Assembly: GCA_958295495.1 (NCBI GenBank)
Contig: OY282352.1
Location: forward strand, 4,032,548 to 4,096,547
Length of the DNA stretch: 64,000 nt
From: an uncultured Latescibacterota bacterium
GTDB taxonomy: Bacteria; Latescibacterota; UBA2968; UBA8231
Reading direction: 5' to 3'
Positions 1-8,700 of this stretch are shown piece after piece (position 1 is the stretch's first letter; each line of letters begins with the position of its first letter). The translations under genes were made by a program, and so were the position numbers. Under the pieces are notes generated by a model. It saw nothing but the letters and a program-made list of their open reading frames with translations. It ran no database searches and was not told where the DNA came from.

Positions 1-585
1 CAGATCGATGGGATCGTCGATTGGTTCGGGCCGGAGGGGGAGAAGCTGTTGGAGGAGCGGCGCACCATTGCCATCCGCGCCGAAGGGGCGTTGCGGATCG
101 TGGACCAGCGCAGCGAATTTCGCGCCCGCTACAGCGACGCGACCTTCGGCGACACCAAAGAAGGCGGGCTGTTTGCCATCCGGGTGCCGACCTCGATGGA
201 TGCCAAGGACGCGGGGCGGATTGAAAACTCGGCCGGCCAAGTCTTTGAAAACGGCCAAGGCCCAGAGGTTACTTGGGGCCAGCAGGCGGCTTGGGTGGAT
301 TATTCCGGGCCGGTGGCCAATGGCGAGGAGTGGGGGCACACCGTCGTCGATCACCGCGACAATCCCCGCCACCCAACCTACTGGCACGTGCGCGGCTACG
401 GGCTGTTTACCGCTAACCCTTTTGGGGTCCACGATTTCAAGGGCGACGAAAGCCTAGACGCGAGCCTGACCATCCCCGGCGGCGACAAGGCCGTCTTCCG
501 CTACCGGCTGATCATCCACCCCGGCCGCGGCGTTGACGGGCACCCAGACGTGGGCCGGTTTATCGAGCAGTTCCAAGTGGGCTAG
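1..585 (+). CDS. DUF6807 (PmoA-like) family protein, 5' partial
   Basis: The reading frame is open from base 1, so the N-terminus lies outside the window; 194 residues remain. The C-terminal part carries a GDTKEGG segment, a WVDYSGPV segment, a DNPRHPTYWH segment and a GYGLFTANPFG segment. I associate this pattern with DUF6807, often annotated 'methane oxygenase PmoA' although it is not a membrane monooxygenase subunit. The family is common next to Gfo/Idh/MocA oxidoreductases in Planctomycetes, Latescibacteria and Poribacteria, and one follows here on the same strand. The function is not established; a role in carbohydrate handling is inference from such neighbourhoods. A terminator-like hairpin follows the stop. 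Confidence 0.75.
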   Translation, partial: QIDGIVDWFGPEGEKLLEERRTIAIRAEGALRIVDQRSEFRARYSDATFGDTKEGGLFAIRVPTSMDAKDAGRIENSAGQVFENGQGPEVTWGQQAAWVDYSGPVANGEEWGHTVVDHRDNPRHPTYWHVRGYGLFTANPFGVHDFKGDESLDASLTIPGGDKAVFRYRLIIHPGRGVDGHPDVGRFIEQFQVG

Positions 586-603
586 GATGGTGCCTGTAAT
601 AGG

Positions 604-631
604 AAAAACCGGTCTGCGGGCCGGTTTTTTT
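604..631 (+). terminator. Rho-independent terminator
   Basis: AAAAACCGG pairs with CCGGTTTTTT across a short loop and ends in a run of seven T. It lies 18 bases after the stop of the DUF6807 gene and before the ribosome-binding site of the next gene, so the two same-strand genes are probably separate transcripts. Confidence 0.8.
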
Positions 632-665
632 GTGCCTTGCCACAACCTCAAACGGACGGAGAGCA

Positions 666-1730
666 ATGACTAAGAGCGCACAAGACAAGCTGCGCGTCGC
701 CCTAGTCGGTGCCGGCGGGATCGCTAGGGCGCACATGCGCTATTACCAAGACATGGACGACGTGGAGATGGTAGCCGTGGCGGACGTGGTCCTCGAAAGG
801 GCGCGAGACTGCTGCGAGGAATACGAAATCCCCCAAGCCTATGCCGACTACGCGGAGATGCTCCGTCAGGCCGAACCTGACGCCGTCAGCGTCTGCACAC
901 CCAATAACCTGCACGCTCCCTGCACTATCGCCGCGCTCGACGCGGGTGCCCACGTCCTCGTGGAGAAGCCTTTGGCCATGAACGCACGCGAGGGGCAAAA
1001 GATGCTCGACGCTGCGGAGAAAAACGGCAAAAAGCTGATCATTGGATTCCAGAACCGCTATGAGCCAAAGACGCAGCTTATCAAGAAGCTCGTTGACGAC
1101 GGCGAACTGGGCGCGGTCCTGTACGCCCGGGTGCAGGCCCTGCGCCGGCGGGGAATTCCCAACTGGGGCGTCTTTGGCCGCAAGGACCTACAAGGCGGCG
1201 GGCCACTGATCGATATCGGCGTCCACATGCTGGAGACCACGCACTATGCGATGGGCGCGCCCAAACCGGTGGCAGCGAGTGGCAGCACCTATACCTACAT
1301 CGGCGATAAGCCGTCAAACGTGATCTCGCACTGGCCCAACTGGGATTACCAGACCTATACGGTAGAGGACTTAGCGGTAGGACATATCCGCTTTGCAAAC
1401 GGAGCAATGCTCAGTATTGAGACCAGCTTCGCCGCCCATATCGAGAAGAACGAGTGGAACTTCACCCTGATGGGCGAGAAGGGCGGTGCCAACTGGGATC
1501 CGCCGGGGCTTTTCCACGACGCCAACGATTACATGGTCAACACCCGGCCCAACTGGATGCCCAACGGCCCAGCGGCCGACGCCTTCGGCCAGAAGATGCG
1601 CAACTTCGTCGATCACGTACTCTACGGCGTGGAAACCCTGTCGCCCGGAGAGCACGGGCTGATGGTGCAGAAGATGCTCGACGGGCTGTACGAGTCGGCG
1701 GAGCAGAGGCGGGAAGTGCGGATCGACTAG
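666..1730 (+). CDS. Gfo/Idh/MocA family NAD(P)-dependent oxidoreductase
   Basis: A 354-residue cytoplasmic dehydrogenase predicted to oxidise or reduce a sugar, inositol or sugar acid with NAD(P). The N-terminal Rossmann fold opens with RVALVGAGGIA, and the family EKP motif (VLVEKPLAM, about residue 107) holds the usual catalytic lysine; the C-terminal alpha/beta half has the usual length. The ATG at 666 is preferred over one 36 bases upstream because AGGA-like bases (ACGGAGAG) precede it and the glycine-rich loop then sits at the usual distance from the N-terminus. It is one of four family members in this window, all divergent from each other. The substrate cannot be told. Confidence 0.92.
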   Translation: MTKSAQDKLRVALVGAGGIARAHMRYYQDMDDVEMVAVADVVLERARDCCEEYEIPQAYADYAEMLRQAEPDAVSVCTPNNLHAPCTIAALDAGAHVLVEKPLAMNAREGQKMLDAAEKNGKKLIIGFQNRYEPKTQLIKKLVDDGELGAVLYARVQALRRRGIPNWGVFGRKDLQGGGPLIDIGVHMLETTHYAMGAPKPVAASGSTYTYIGDKPSNVISHWPNWDYQTYTVEDLAVGHIRFANGAMLSIETSFAAHIEKNEWNFTLMGEKGGANWDPPGLFHDANDYMVNTRPNWMPNGPAADAFGQKMRNFVDHVLYGVETLSPGEHGLMVQKMLDGLYESAEQRREVRID

Positions 1731-1744
1731 GCGTTGGTTTTTTG

Positions 1745-2773
1745 CTAAAATGGCGTGAATTTTGCAGTAATCCACCCCGCCTCAACTCCCAACTCGCGTC
1801 CACACGCCGCGAGCCTTTCCAAATCGTCTAAGGCCATCGGCACCCCTTCGCGGGCGTATTTCTCGCTCTTGCGGTGCTCAACGGTGCCCGGCAGGGTCGC
1901 CTCGTCGTAGCCGCGCACGGGTTCCATGGTCTCGCGGACGCCGCGCACGAGATTGTCAACGCCGGCGCGGAAGGCGTCGGGCGGGGCGAACGCGCCAATG
2001 TCCATGACGATGATCAGGCCGCCATTGCCCGCGCGGGGCCACCGCTGGGCAACGGCTCGAGCGCGGTCGCTATTCTGGCCGACGAAGGCTCCACCTAGCG
2101 TCAAGGCCGAGCCGGTATAACCCATTGACTTGAAGAAAGCTGGCGGAATCAATTCCTGTAAGGCGTCGTATTCGGGACCACGGTGGTAGTCGGCGAGGAT
2201 GCAGGTCGCTGCGTCGAGGACCAGCGGCGGCTCTTCTTCTGACGGAAAGCCAAAGCAGAGCGGTGGGTTGCCCCAGTAGGCCGACTGCTGGCCTTTATTG
2301 CCGCCGCCCTCGCCGAAGTAATTGGGATAGTGCCCCTGAACTGAAAAGGCGCAGCAGCCTTCCTGCATGGCGTAGCGCACGTAGTGGCCAGCCGAGCCGT
2401 AGTGCCCGAGGTGGCAGGCCGCGCCGAGGGCGACCTTGGATTGCTTGGCCTTCTCAATGGCCTTTTTAGTGGCCAACATCATCGGGGCGTAGCCCAAGCC
2501 GCCGTCGCCATCGATGAGGACCGTGGTCTCGGTATCTTGGAGCACGCGCAGGTTGGGGTTGGGGTTGACGCTGCCGTCGCGGAGGCTGCCGCAATAACCA
2601 ACCATGGCGCGGGTGCCGTGCGAGCGCACGCCGCGCAGGTCGGAGTTGGACAACAGCTCGGCTAGCTGATCGGCGTGATCGGCGCACAGCCCAGCGGCCT
2701 TGAGACAGTCGGCGGTAAAGGAGCGCAGGGTCGCGACGGGTACGCGCTTGAATTCTGCGGGGGGACGGTTCAT
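1745..2773 (-). CDS. Malate/L-lactate dehydrogenase family (Ldh2) oxidoreductase
   Basis: A 342-residue member of the malate/L-lactate/ureidoglycolate dehydrogenase family, which is unrelated to classical LDH and uses NAD(P)H to reduce 2-oxoacids. Typical features are an N-terminal helical region with SDLRGVRSHG, the HLGHYGSAGHYV segment that holds the catalytic histidine, and the GGNKG/WGNPPLCFGFP stretch of the nucleotide-binding fold. It lies just downstream of the heptad-repeat gene (6-base gap) and convergent with the Gfo/Idh gene. The natural substrate could be malate, sulfolactate or a sugar-derived 2-ketoacid; the sequence does not decide. Confidence 0.9.
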   Translation of the reverse strand: MNRPPAEFKRVPVATLRSFTADCLKAAGLCADHADQLAELLSNSDLRGVRSHGTRAMVGYCGSLRDGSVNPNPNLRVLQDTETTVLIDGDGGLGYAPMMLATKKAIEKAKQSKVALGAACHLGHYGSAGHYVRYAMQEGCCAFSVQGHYPNYFGEGGGNKGQQSAYWGNPPLCFGFPSEEEPPLVLDAATCILADYHRGPEYDALQELIPPAFFKSMGYTGSALTLGGAFVGQNSDRARAVAQRWPRAGNGGLIIVMDIGAFAPPDAFRAGVDNLVRGVRETMEPVRGYDEATLPGTVEHRKSEKYAREGVPMALDDLERLAACGRELGVEAGWITAKFTPF

Positions 2774-2779
2774 GGAGAG

Positions 2780-3559
2780 TTATGCCGCTTCTGGGGCCGT
2801 CACCCGGCCGTTGGCTACCTGCCAGACTCCCATAGCGTGCGCTGGTTCTTGCGCGTCGGGTGTCACCCAAGAACCAGCGACCACTGGCAGGGTGGTCTTG
2901 CCGATTCTCCCCAGGGTGGCGGCGCGTTCCGAAGCTCGCTGGACATCGGAAATTCCCACCCCCCAAGACACCTCCACCACTAGATAGACCTCCTCGCCAT
3001 CTTCCCGTCGCCGTCCGCGCACGACCGCATCCGTTTGCAAGAGGCTATCCGCTTCCTGCTCCGAGATTTGTCGCTGATCCAGAGCGCCTTCGACCAGAGC
3101 GACCCATTCGTCGGATGATAGCACATGGGCATGCCGAATCAGGGGAGCAAAATAGGCCGGCCCTCGCTCCCGGTAGCGCCGTTCGAGTTGGTCGCCTTTG
3201 AGCCAATCGACGTCATTGGTGACCTTAGTCAGTGCTTCGGCCAACTGATCCATCCGGGCGGCCAATTGGTCCATCCGCTCGGCCAATTGGTCCATCCGCT
3301 CGGCCAATTGGTCCATCCGGGCGGTCAGTTGATCCATCCGCTCGGCCAATTGGTCCATCCGGGCGGTCAACTGATCCATCCGCTCGGCCAACTGATCCAT
3401 CCGCACCTCGGTCCGGCACTGCGCTTCGGCTAGCTCGTGCATAGTCTTGGGAAGCGACAAGACCTCGTCCGTCAAGACTAGGCGTCGCAGTTCCTCGCGC
3501 CAGTCGGGATGCTCGTCGAGAAGGTGGACCAAGTCTCGAAAATCACTCACAGTAAACAC
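2780..3559 (-). CDS. Coiled-coil protein with eight MDQL heptads and PD-(D/E)XK-like C-terminus
   Basis: A 259-residue protein of unknown function. Residues about 1-50 are a compact helical head. The centre is a heptad array in which MDQL(A/T)(E/A)R recurs eight times, an almost perfect parallel coiled coil. The C-terminal third contains RRREDGEEVYLVVEVSW, which looks like the D...ExK core of a PD-(D/E)XK nuclease fold (VVEVSW has V where K is usual). Such proteins (DUF3782-like) are frequent in cyanobacteria and metagenomic phyla and are often proliferated. No signal peptide. The heptads are encoded by a 21-base tandem array, so length variation between strains is likely. The nuclease assignment is tentative. 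Confidence 0.6.
   Translation of the reverse strand: MFTVSDFRDLVHLLDEHPDWREELRRLVLTDEVLSLPKTMHELAEAQCRTEVRMDQLAERMDQLTARMDQLAERMDQLTARMDQLAERMDQLAERMDQLAARMDQLAEALTKVTNDVDWLKGDQLERRYRERGPAYFAPLIRHAHVLSSDEWVALVEGALDQRQISEQEADSLLQTDAVVRGRRREDGEEVYLVVEVSWGVGISDVQRASERAATLGRIGKTTLPVVAGSWVTPDAQEPAHAMGVWQVANGRVTAPEAA
3242..3409. repeat. 21-bp tandem repeat, eight units
   Basis: Eight adjacent 21-base units of the form CAAyTGrTCCATCCG plus six variable bases, in frame, encoding the MDQL heptads of the coiled-coil gene on the minus strand. Units differ at a few positions only (for example GGGCGG versus GCTCGG), which suggests unequal recombination or slippage. Confidence 0.9.
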
Positions 3560-3794
3560 CTTACATGACCTCCTGCTGTGTTCCGTCTTGGGTTGTCGGC
3601 CGCCAAGCAGCAGTTTGAGAATCGGACATCGCCGCTTGGCCGATGAGCTCTATCCGCTTTTTGCTTCTTAGGTATGATTTATAACGGATATTACACGCCG
3701 GTAATTACCATGTCAAACGGTATTGGGGTAATCCAAGAAGGCTTGAAGTCGAGCGATTCCAGTTCTTGTACTACCTTGTAAGTAGCCACGTCCC

Positions 3795-3920
3795 TCAGGC
3801 GAGGGCCTCGCGGAGAAAGTCGTAGGCGCGGGGTGCTGCCGCTGGGTCGTACTGTTTCCACAGCGAGGTCGCCGGTTGCAGTGGTTTTAAGGTGCGATTG
3901 TCGAGTATTTTGGAGGCCAT
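3795..3920 (-). CDS. Small ORF or C-terminal gene fragment after moeA
   Basis: A 41-residue frame that starts with ATG two bases beyond the moeA stop and ends in a TGA. The product reads like protein rather than noise (KQYDPAAAPRAYDFLREALA at the C-terminus). It may be a translationally coupled small protein or the surviving tail of a longer gene. I do not recognise it. The region 3560-3794 contains nothing else that I can support. Confidence 0.35.
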   Translation of the reverse strand: MASKILDNRTLKPLQPATSLWKQYDPAAAPRAYDFLREALA

Positions 3921-3922
3921 GC

Positions 3923-5167
3923 TCACTCACCACTCATCGCTAATTCCCCAATGACCTGCACCACTACTTGGTCGCCGATCTCGGCGCGCTGGTGGGGTTG
4001 GAGGACGACGAAGCTGTTGGCGTTGAGCATGGAGCTGATTATGTGCGAGCCTTGGCTGCGGGCGGGGCGCACCCAAAGCTGGCCATCTTGGTAGCGCAAG
4101 GTAGCGCGCATGTACTGGCGGCGGTCGCCGTCGTTGGCACAGGGGCTTTCCACTCGGGCCTGCGCCTCGGGCAGGAACCAAGCCGATTGCGGGTAGCCGG
4201 CGGCCTTGCGGATGGCTGGGCGTACGAACTGGAGAAAGGACATCATGCTCGATACCGGGTTGCCGGGCAGGCCGAAATAGGGTACGCCGCCAACCGTGCA
4301 AAAGACCAGCGGCTTGCCCGGCTTCATGGCCACGCGCCAGAAGATCGTCTCGGCACCCAAGTCGTCGAGGACCTTTTTGACGAAGTCGTATTCACCGACC
4401 GAGACGCCGCCCGAGGAGACGGCGAAGTCAGCGCGGATTGCGGCCTCAATGGTAACGCGGATTGCGGCCTCGTCGTCTGGGACTGTGGGCAGCATCACTG
4501 GTTCGGCCCGGTGGGCGCGGCAGAAGGCGGCTAGGGCGCAGGTATTGCTGTTGACAATCTGGCCTTCTCCGGGCGTCTCCTCGATCTCGACGAGCTCGTC
4601 GCCGGTGGAGAGGATGGCGACGCGCGGCCGGCGGTACACCGAGACGAAGCTCTGCTGCACGGCGGCAAGCACGGCCAACTCGCCCGGGCCGCACTCGGTA
4701 CCGGCCTTGATGATTGGCTCGCCGCAGCGCATGTCCTCGCCGCGCCGGCGAATGTGTGCGCCGCGCTCTTCAACGGCGCAGATCTCGACCGCCTGCCCGG
4801 CGGGGCGGGTGTCCTCTACCGGAGCGATGGTGTCGGCCCCGGCCGGCACGGCCGCGCCCGTCATAATGCGGCTGGCTTGGCCGGGGCCGACCGCTTTTTG
4901 CGGGACCTTGCCGGCCGGTATGTCTTCGAGGACCTCCAAGGCTACGGGTGCGTCGTCCCTTGCTGCGGCCACGTCCGCATGGCGCACGGCATAGCCGTCC
5001 ATGGCCGAGTTGTCGCAGGGCGGATTATCGCGGCGCGCCAAAACGTCTTGGGCGAGTACGCGACCGGCCGCGTCGATCAGGGAGACGCGCTCGGGGCCGA
5101 GGACTTGTACGTGCTCGAGGACGATGGCGCGCGCTTCTTCCGGGGTGAGCATTTGGTCGAGGGGCAT
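3923..5167 (-). CDS. moeA: Molybdopterin molybdotransferase MoeA
   Basis: A 414-residue cytoplasmic enzyme that inserts molybdate into adenylated molybdopterin, the last step of molybdenum-cofactor synthesis. The order of domains is complete: an N-terminal domain with CDNSAMDGYA (about residues 51-60), the MPT-binding domain with STGDELVE, SSGGVSVGEYDFVKK, MKPGKPL and GLPGNPVS, and a C-terminal beta domain (about residues 340-414). The length is normal. No other molybdenum-cofactor gene is nearby, so it stands alone here. The start ATG at 5167 gives the normal family N-terminus (MLTPEEA). Confidence 0.96.
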   Translation of the reverse strand: MPLDQMLTPEEARAIVLEHVQVLGPERVSLIDAAGRVLAQDVLARRDNPPCDNSAMDGYAVRHADVAAARDDAPVALEVLEDIPAGKVPQKAVGPGQASRIMTGAAVPAGADTIAPVEDTRPAGQAVEICAVEERGAHIRRRGEDMRCGEPIIKAGTECGPGELAVLAAVQQSFVSVYRRPRVAILSTGDELVEIEETPGEGQIVNSNTCALAAFCRAHRAEPVMLPTVPDDEAAIRVTIEAAIRADFAVSSGGVSVGEYDFVKKVLDDLGAETIFWRVAMKPGKPLVFCTVGGVPYFGLPGNPVSSMMSFLQFVRPAIRKAAGYPQSAWFLPEAQARVESPCANDGDRRQYMRATLRYQDGQLWVRPARSQGSHIISSMLNANSFVVLQPHQRAEIGDQVVVQVIGELAMSGE

Positions 5168-5508
5168 CGGGTATCTATGACTCCTTATTTAGGTAGGCGA
5201 CAGAAGATACGACAGGACGACGGCGATACAAACTCGGTGCCAACCGCGCCACCACCTATATCGCCGCCTTGGGGCAGGTTCACGGGGCATCTCTGTATAG
5301 GGACATTTGACCGGGCGATCCGCAAGCTAGATGTGCTAGAGGTCACTCAACATGGCGCTTGACCAGCGGGCGGGGTTGGAGCGGCAGCGTCGGGCGGGGG
5401 CACTGCGCGAGTCGGCGCGGAGTTTGCGCTTGTGCAACGATCGGGCGGGATTGGTGCGGAAGGGTGCGTAGGGGCGGCTTCCGAACCGCCCCTACGCACG
5501 AGACGCGA
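5168..5508. other. Intergenic region with gene debris
   Basis: No gene that I can support. On the plus strand a frame ending in TGA near 5310 reads ANRATTYIAALGQVHGASLY, which could be the tail of a lost gene. The segment 5350-5470 is strongly GC-biased and repetitive (many CGGGCGGGG-like words). The strong palindrome at 5464-5499 is described separately. Confidence 0.5.
5464..5499. repeat. REP-like palindrome (TAGGGGCGG family)
   Basis: GTGCGTAGGGGCGG pairs perfectly with CCGCCCCTACGCAC over an 8-base loop. It lies ten bases beyond the stop of the TolB-like gene (minus strand) and may help to end that transcript, although no T-run follows. A related AGGGCGT/ACGCCCCT palindrome lies at 48895-48924, so this is probably a dispersed repeat. 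Confidence 0.6.
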
Positions 5509-6435
5509 TCAACGGGCACCTGTTGAAAGCAGCGATTTGATCCGTCCCCACGACTGGGCTTCGACGCTCGTAGCAACAGCGGAAGGGGCGGCCGGTTGCC
5601 AAGCGGGATAAGCTCCGCCCAAGCCGTTGGTCAGATTGACCAAGTTGCTCCCGTCTATATCAACGGCCCAAATCTCCCCAGTACTGGGGCTAAAGGTGTA
5701 AGAAGTGCCAGTACTGTTGAGAATGGCGTACGAAGTGAAGGCTACCCTCATGCTGTTGGATGCCCAAGTGAGGGGAAAATGAGTATAGACCCAAGCGGCG
5801 CGATCCCAAGGGGAGCGCTCGACGTTAGGTTGGCCGGACAGAGGAATGGCCGTGTATCTGTCTTCACCGGCCATAAGGAGGAGAGCTTGGCTATCTTCGT
5901 CACCACGTAGAAAGGCGACAGCGGCTCGTTTGGTTTCGTCTGGAGAAAAATTGCGGAGGTCTAGGACGCGGCGGAGCATCAAAGCCGCCTCCCTCCATTC
6001 CACAAGTGAGGAGCCACTTCCGTCCAGTGCCACGACGAACATCTCAGAGCGGTCCCACACATAGTAGTAAATGCTACTTCCGTCATCAGCCCAAAAGAAC
6101 TCATAAGCGCTGTTAGGGCCTATGAGCTTAATATCGTCTGTTAGCTGCTGTGGATTGCCGCCATCGGCGTCTATCACCCAGAGGTCCCTACCGGAATAAT
6201 CGGCACCAACGTCGATATAGGCGATCTTCGTGCCATCCGGGGACCAAGCCGGGCGATCGCAATTCTGTCCTTGGGTCAGATTTACAGGGTCGCTCCCGTC
6301 CGCATTCATAATCCACACGTCGTCGTACCCCTCGCGAAAAGAGGTAAATGCGATTTTACCGGCGGCTCGTCCCCAGCCAGCGACGGCCAGCCCCAGTGTT
6401 GCCAAGCAGACGATTAGTATGGATCGATAGCTCAT
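5509..6435 (-). CDS. TolB-like beta-propeller protein, exported
   Basis: A 308-residue protein with an N-terminal signal peptide (MSYRSILIVCLATLGLAVAG) followed by PD40/WD40-like repeats: KIAFTSFREG...DVWIMNADGSDPVNLT, PAWSPDGTKIAYI, DLWVIDADGGNPQQLT, WASNSMRVAF, EIWAVDIDGSNLVNLT and PAWQP. These are typical of the TolB C-terminal propeller, which acts in the periplasm as a protein- or glycan-binding platform. It lacks the TolB N-terminal domain and there are no tol/pal neighbours, so it is not TolB itself. The start at 6435 is chosen over one 81 bases upstream because GGAGC precedes it and it yields a clean signal peptide. Confidence 0.8.
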   Translation of the reverse strand: MSYRSILIVCLATLGLAVAGWGRAAGKIAFTSFREGYDDVWIMNADGSDPVNLTQGQNCDRPAWSPDGTKIAYIDVGADYSGRDLWVIDADGGNPQQLTDDIKLIGPNSAYEFFWADDGSSIYYYVWDRSEMFVVALDGSGSSLVEWREAALMLRRVLDLRNFSPDETKRAAVAFLRGDEDSQALLLMAGEDRYTAIPLSGQPNVERSPWDRAAWVYTHFPLTWASNSMRVAFTSYAILNSTGTSYTFSPSTGEIWAVDIDGSNLVNLTNGLGGAYPAWQPAAPSAVATSVEAQSWGRIKSLLSTGAR

Positions 6436-6540
6436 AACGCGGCTCCTTTCGGGATAGGTGAATAGGGCAGGGCAGCGTAGGATAATATACCACCGGATAC
6501 CGACATTCAAGCGCATGGATTCCTGTTTTTCGGCGGCGCA

Positions 6541-7353
6541 CTAGACAAAATTGACGAAATCGTGGCGCACCCACAGCAGGTTGACCAGCCCCAGCACAAA
6601 CCCCGCGATTACCAGCCATTTGAGACGGCGGCCGTGCCGGCGACCAATGCCGCGCAAATAGAGATAGATACCAAAGACGAACCACGTCGGCAGGGCCAGC
6701 CAGATTTTGGTATCCCCGCCCGCGAGATATGCTCCCGGCGCGCCAAAGAGCCAAATCGCGCCCATGCCTAAGCCCAAGGTAAAGAGCGAAAAGCCCCCAC
6801 CGGCAAAGCGAAAGGTCGCCGCGGCAGCCGTGTCGAGCGCGGGCAGATAGCTGTTGAGCCGGCCCTTTTTCAGGGCTTGATGTTGGACGAGATAGCCGAC
6901 TGCCGAGCAGAACGCCAGCGCGAAGCCCACGTGCCCGAGCAGGGTTAGCACTACGTGGATGCCGAGGAAGGGATATTCCACGAGGATCGACTCGGCCTCC
7001 TCAAAGCGGATGGGCAGCAGCAGCGGGTAGAGCAGGCCGAGAAAGGCGAGAGGCGCGGTCAGCAGCCCGAGGTGGCGAATGCGCGCATAGCGCTCGCCGA
7101 GCAGGCCCGCGACCACCAAGGCCAGGACCAGCGAGGCGATGATAACCAACATGTTGGCGAAGAGAGCTTGGCCGGAAAGGGCGAAGTGCAGCACTATGCT
7201 GCCCGCGTGTACGGCCAGCCCCAACTTCAGGCTCTTGCGCCCCAGCGCGTCCCAACCGCTCTGGTGCCAGAGGAAGTGCCCTTGAAACAGCAGCGCGGCC
7301 GCCAAGTAAAACGCCAAGGCGGCGACGAGGGAGACAATGCAGAACGTCGTCAC
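6541..7353 (-). CDS. CcsA/CcmC/HemX-like cytochrome c assembly membrane protein
   Basis: A 270-residue inner-membrane protein with about eight hydrophobic segments, belonging to the CcmC/CcsA haem-handling family. Histidines in loops (HFLWHQ, LHFALSG, GIHVVLTLLGHVGFA) are candidates for haem ligands. It starts with GTG overlapping the hemA stop (TAGTG), so the two are translationally coupled. A hemX-type CcsA relative next to hemA is a known arrangement (for example Bacillus hemA-hemX), where HemX affects the level of glutamyl-tRNA reductase. Either that role or a part in cytochrome c maturation would fit; a gene with a CxxCH motif lies 2 kb away. Confidence 0.8.
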   Translation of the reverse strand: MTTFCIVSLVAALAFYLAAALLFQGHFLWHQSGWDALGRKSLKLGLAVHAGSIVLHFALSGQALFANMLVIIASLVLALVVAGLLGERYARIRHLGLLTAPLAFLGLLYPLLLPIRFEEAESILVEYPFLGIHVVLTLLGHVGFALAFCSAVGYLVQHQALKKGRLNSYLPALDTAAAATFRFAGGGFSLFTLGLGMGAIWLFGAPGAYLAGGDTKIWLALPTWFVFGIYLYLRGIGRRHGRRLKWLVIAGFVLGLVNLLWVRHDFVNFV

Positions 7354-8633
7354 TATTCTCCCTCCTCGGCCTCAGTGTCGAGCCGGAAGAGGCGGCGCAC
7401 CGTATCGAGGTGAACATAGCCCTCGTCATCGTTGGCAAACTCGCGGATCTGCACGAGCGGATCGTGCAGGAGCTTGTTGGCGTAACCGCGCAAGATGCCC
7501 TCGACGAGCTGGCGATCGGCCTCGGCGAGCGGGCCGAGTTGGGCGGCCCAGCGTGCGAGTTCCTGCTCTTGGAGCCGAGTGGCGCGCTGGCGCAAAGCGC
7601 GGATTAGCGGGCCGGTCCCCAAAGCGTTGAACCAGTGCAAAAACTCCTTTAGCTCGTGGTCGATAATGGCTTGCACGCAGCGTATCTCCCCCTCGCGCTC
7701 TTGGCGATTGGCAGCAACGACTTGCTCGAGATTGTCCACATCAAACAGGAAGACGTTGTCGATGGTGCGCACGGCTGGGTCAATGTCGCGCGGCACGGCA
7801 ATGTCGATGAGGAACAGCGGGCGTCCTCGGCGTTGCTCCATGGCCCGGCGCAAGTCAGTGGGCCGGACGACGTAGCCCGTAGCCGCGGTCGCCGAGATGA
7901 CGATGTCAACGGCAGCAAGCTGGGCGGCCAGCTCCTCAAAGGGCACGGCCTCGCCGCCCAAGCGGCTGGCCAGCGACTGGGCGCGGGCAAAAGTGCGGCT
8001 GCTTACCAATAGCCGCTCGACGCCGGAGTCAATCAAGTACTGGGCTGTGAGCGCACCCATCTCGCCAGCGCCGATCAAGAGCGCGCAGCAGCCCGTCAGG
8101 TTTTCAAAGACCTGGCCGGCCAGCTCAACAGCGGCCGTACTAATCGACAGCCGGCCGCGGCCAATATCGGTTTCGGCGCGCGCGCGCTTGCCCACGCGCA
8201 GCGCACGCTGAAAAAGCTCGTTGAGCAACAGGCGCGCCGAGCCGTTTTGCTGGGCCGTCTCCAGCGTGCGGCGCACTTGCCCGAGTATCTGGGACTCGCC
8301 GACGACGAGGGAATCAATGCCGCTGGCGACGCGAAAAAGGTGAATGGCCGCGGCCGAGTCGTTGAGCTGGTAAAAGTGGGGTTCGAGAGCCTCAATGTCT
8401 AGGCCTTGGCATTCGGCGAGAAAGCGGCGCACTTGGGCTAATCCGCTGTTGCCATCGGCCGCCAAGTACAGCTCGGAGCGGTTGCAGGTGGAGAGAATGG
8501 CCGCCTCATGCAGCCCGTAGTCGCCGACGAGCCGGGCGAGGGCCGAGGGCTGGTCGCTTTCGGGGAAGGCCAGCCGCTCGCGGATTTCCACCGGCGCGGT
8601 GCGGTGATTAATTCCCAAAGTTAGTATATGCAC
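7353..8633 (-). CDS. hemA: Glutamyl-tRNA reductase
   Basis: A 426-residue NADPH-dependent enzyme that reduces glutamyl-tRNA(Glu) to glutamate-1-semialdehyde, the first committed step of C5-route tetrapyrrole synthesis. The N-terminal catalytic domain has GINHRTAPVEIRE and the STCNRSELY motif with the nucleophilic Cys50; the NADPH domain has LIGAGEMG (about residues 187-194); the C-terminal helical dimerisation domain is complete. The length is normal. It is coupled to the CcsA/HemX-like gene. The class III aminotransferase at 47.5-48.8 kb resembles GSA aminomutase, but it is 39 kb away and is probably catabolic. Confidence 0.97.
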   Translation of the reverse strand: MHILTLGINHRTAPVEIRERLAFPESDQPSALARLVGDYGLHEAAILSTCNRSELYLAADGNSGLAQVRRFLAECQGLDIEALEPHFYQLNDSAAAIHLFRVASGIDSLVVGESQILGQVRRTLETAQQNGSARLLLNELFQRALRVGKRARAETDIGRGRLSISTAAVELAGQVFENLTGCCALLIGAGEMGALTAQYLIDSGVERLLVSSRTFARAQSLASRLGGEAVPFEELAAQLAAVDIVISATAATGYVVRPTDLRRAMEQRRGRPLFLIDIAVPRDIDPAVRTIDNVFLFDVDNLEQVVAANRQEREGEIRCVQAIIDHELKEFLHWFNALGTGPLIRALRQRATRLQEQELARWAAQLGPLAEADRQLVEGILRGYANKLLHDPLVQIREFANDDEGYVHLDTVRRLFRLDTEAEEGE

Positions 8634-8700
8634 ATCCGTAAAAGTACTTATTTACTATCTATGGGTAAACCGCCAACCCAATAGCGAAAGGAATGCGGTC

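Noticed and set aside
3691-3933. 80-codon frame on the minus strand
   Set aside because: Composition is noise-like, and a neighbouring frame (3795-3920) reads better as a C-terminal fragment.
5509-6435. tolB of the Tol-Pal system
   Set aside because: Only the propeller is present, without the TolB N-terminal domain, and there are no tolA/tolQ/tolR/pal neighbours.
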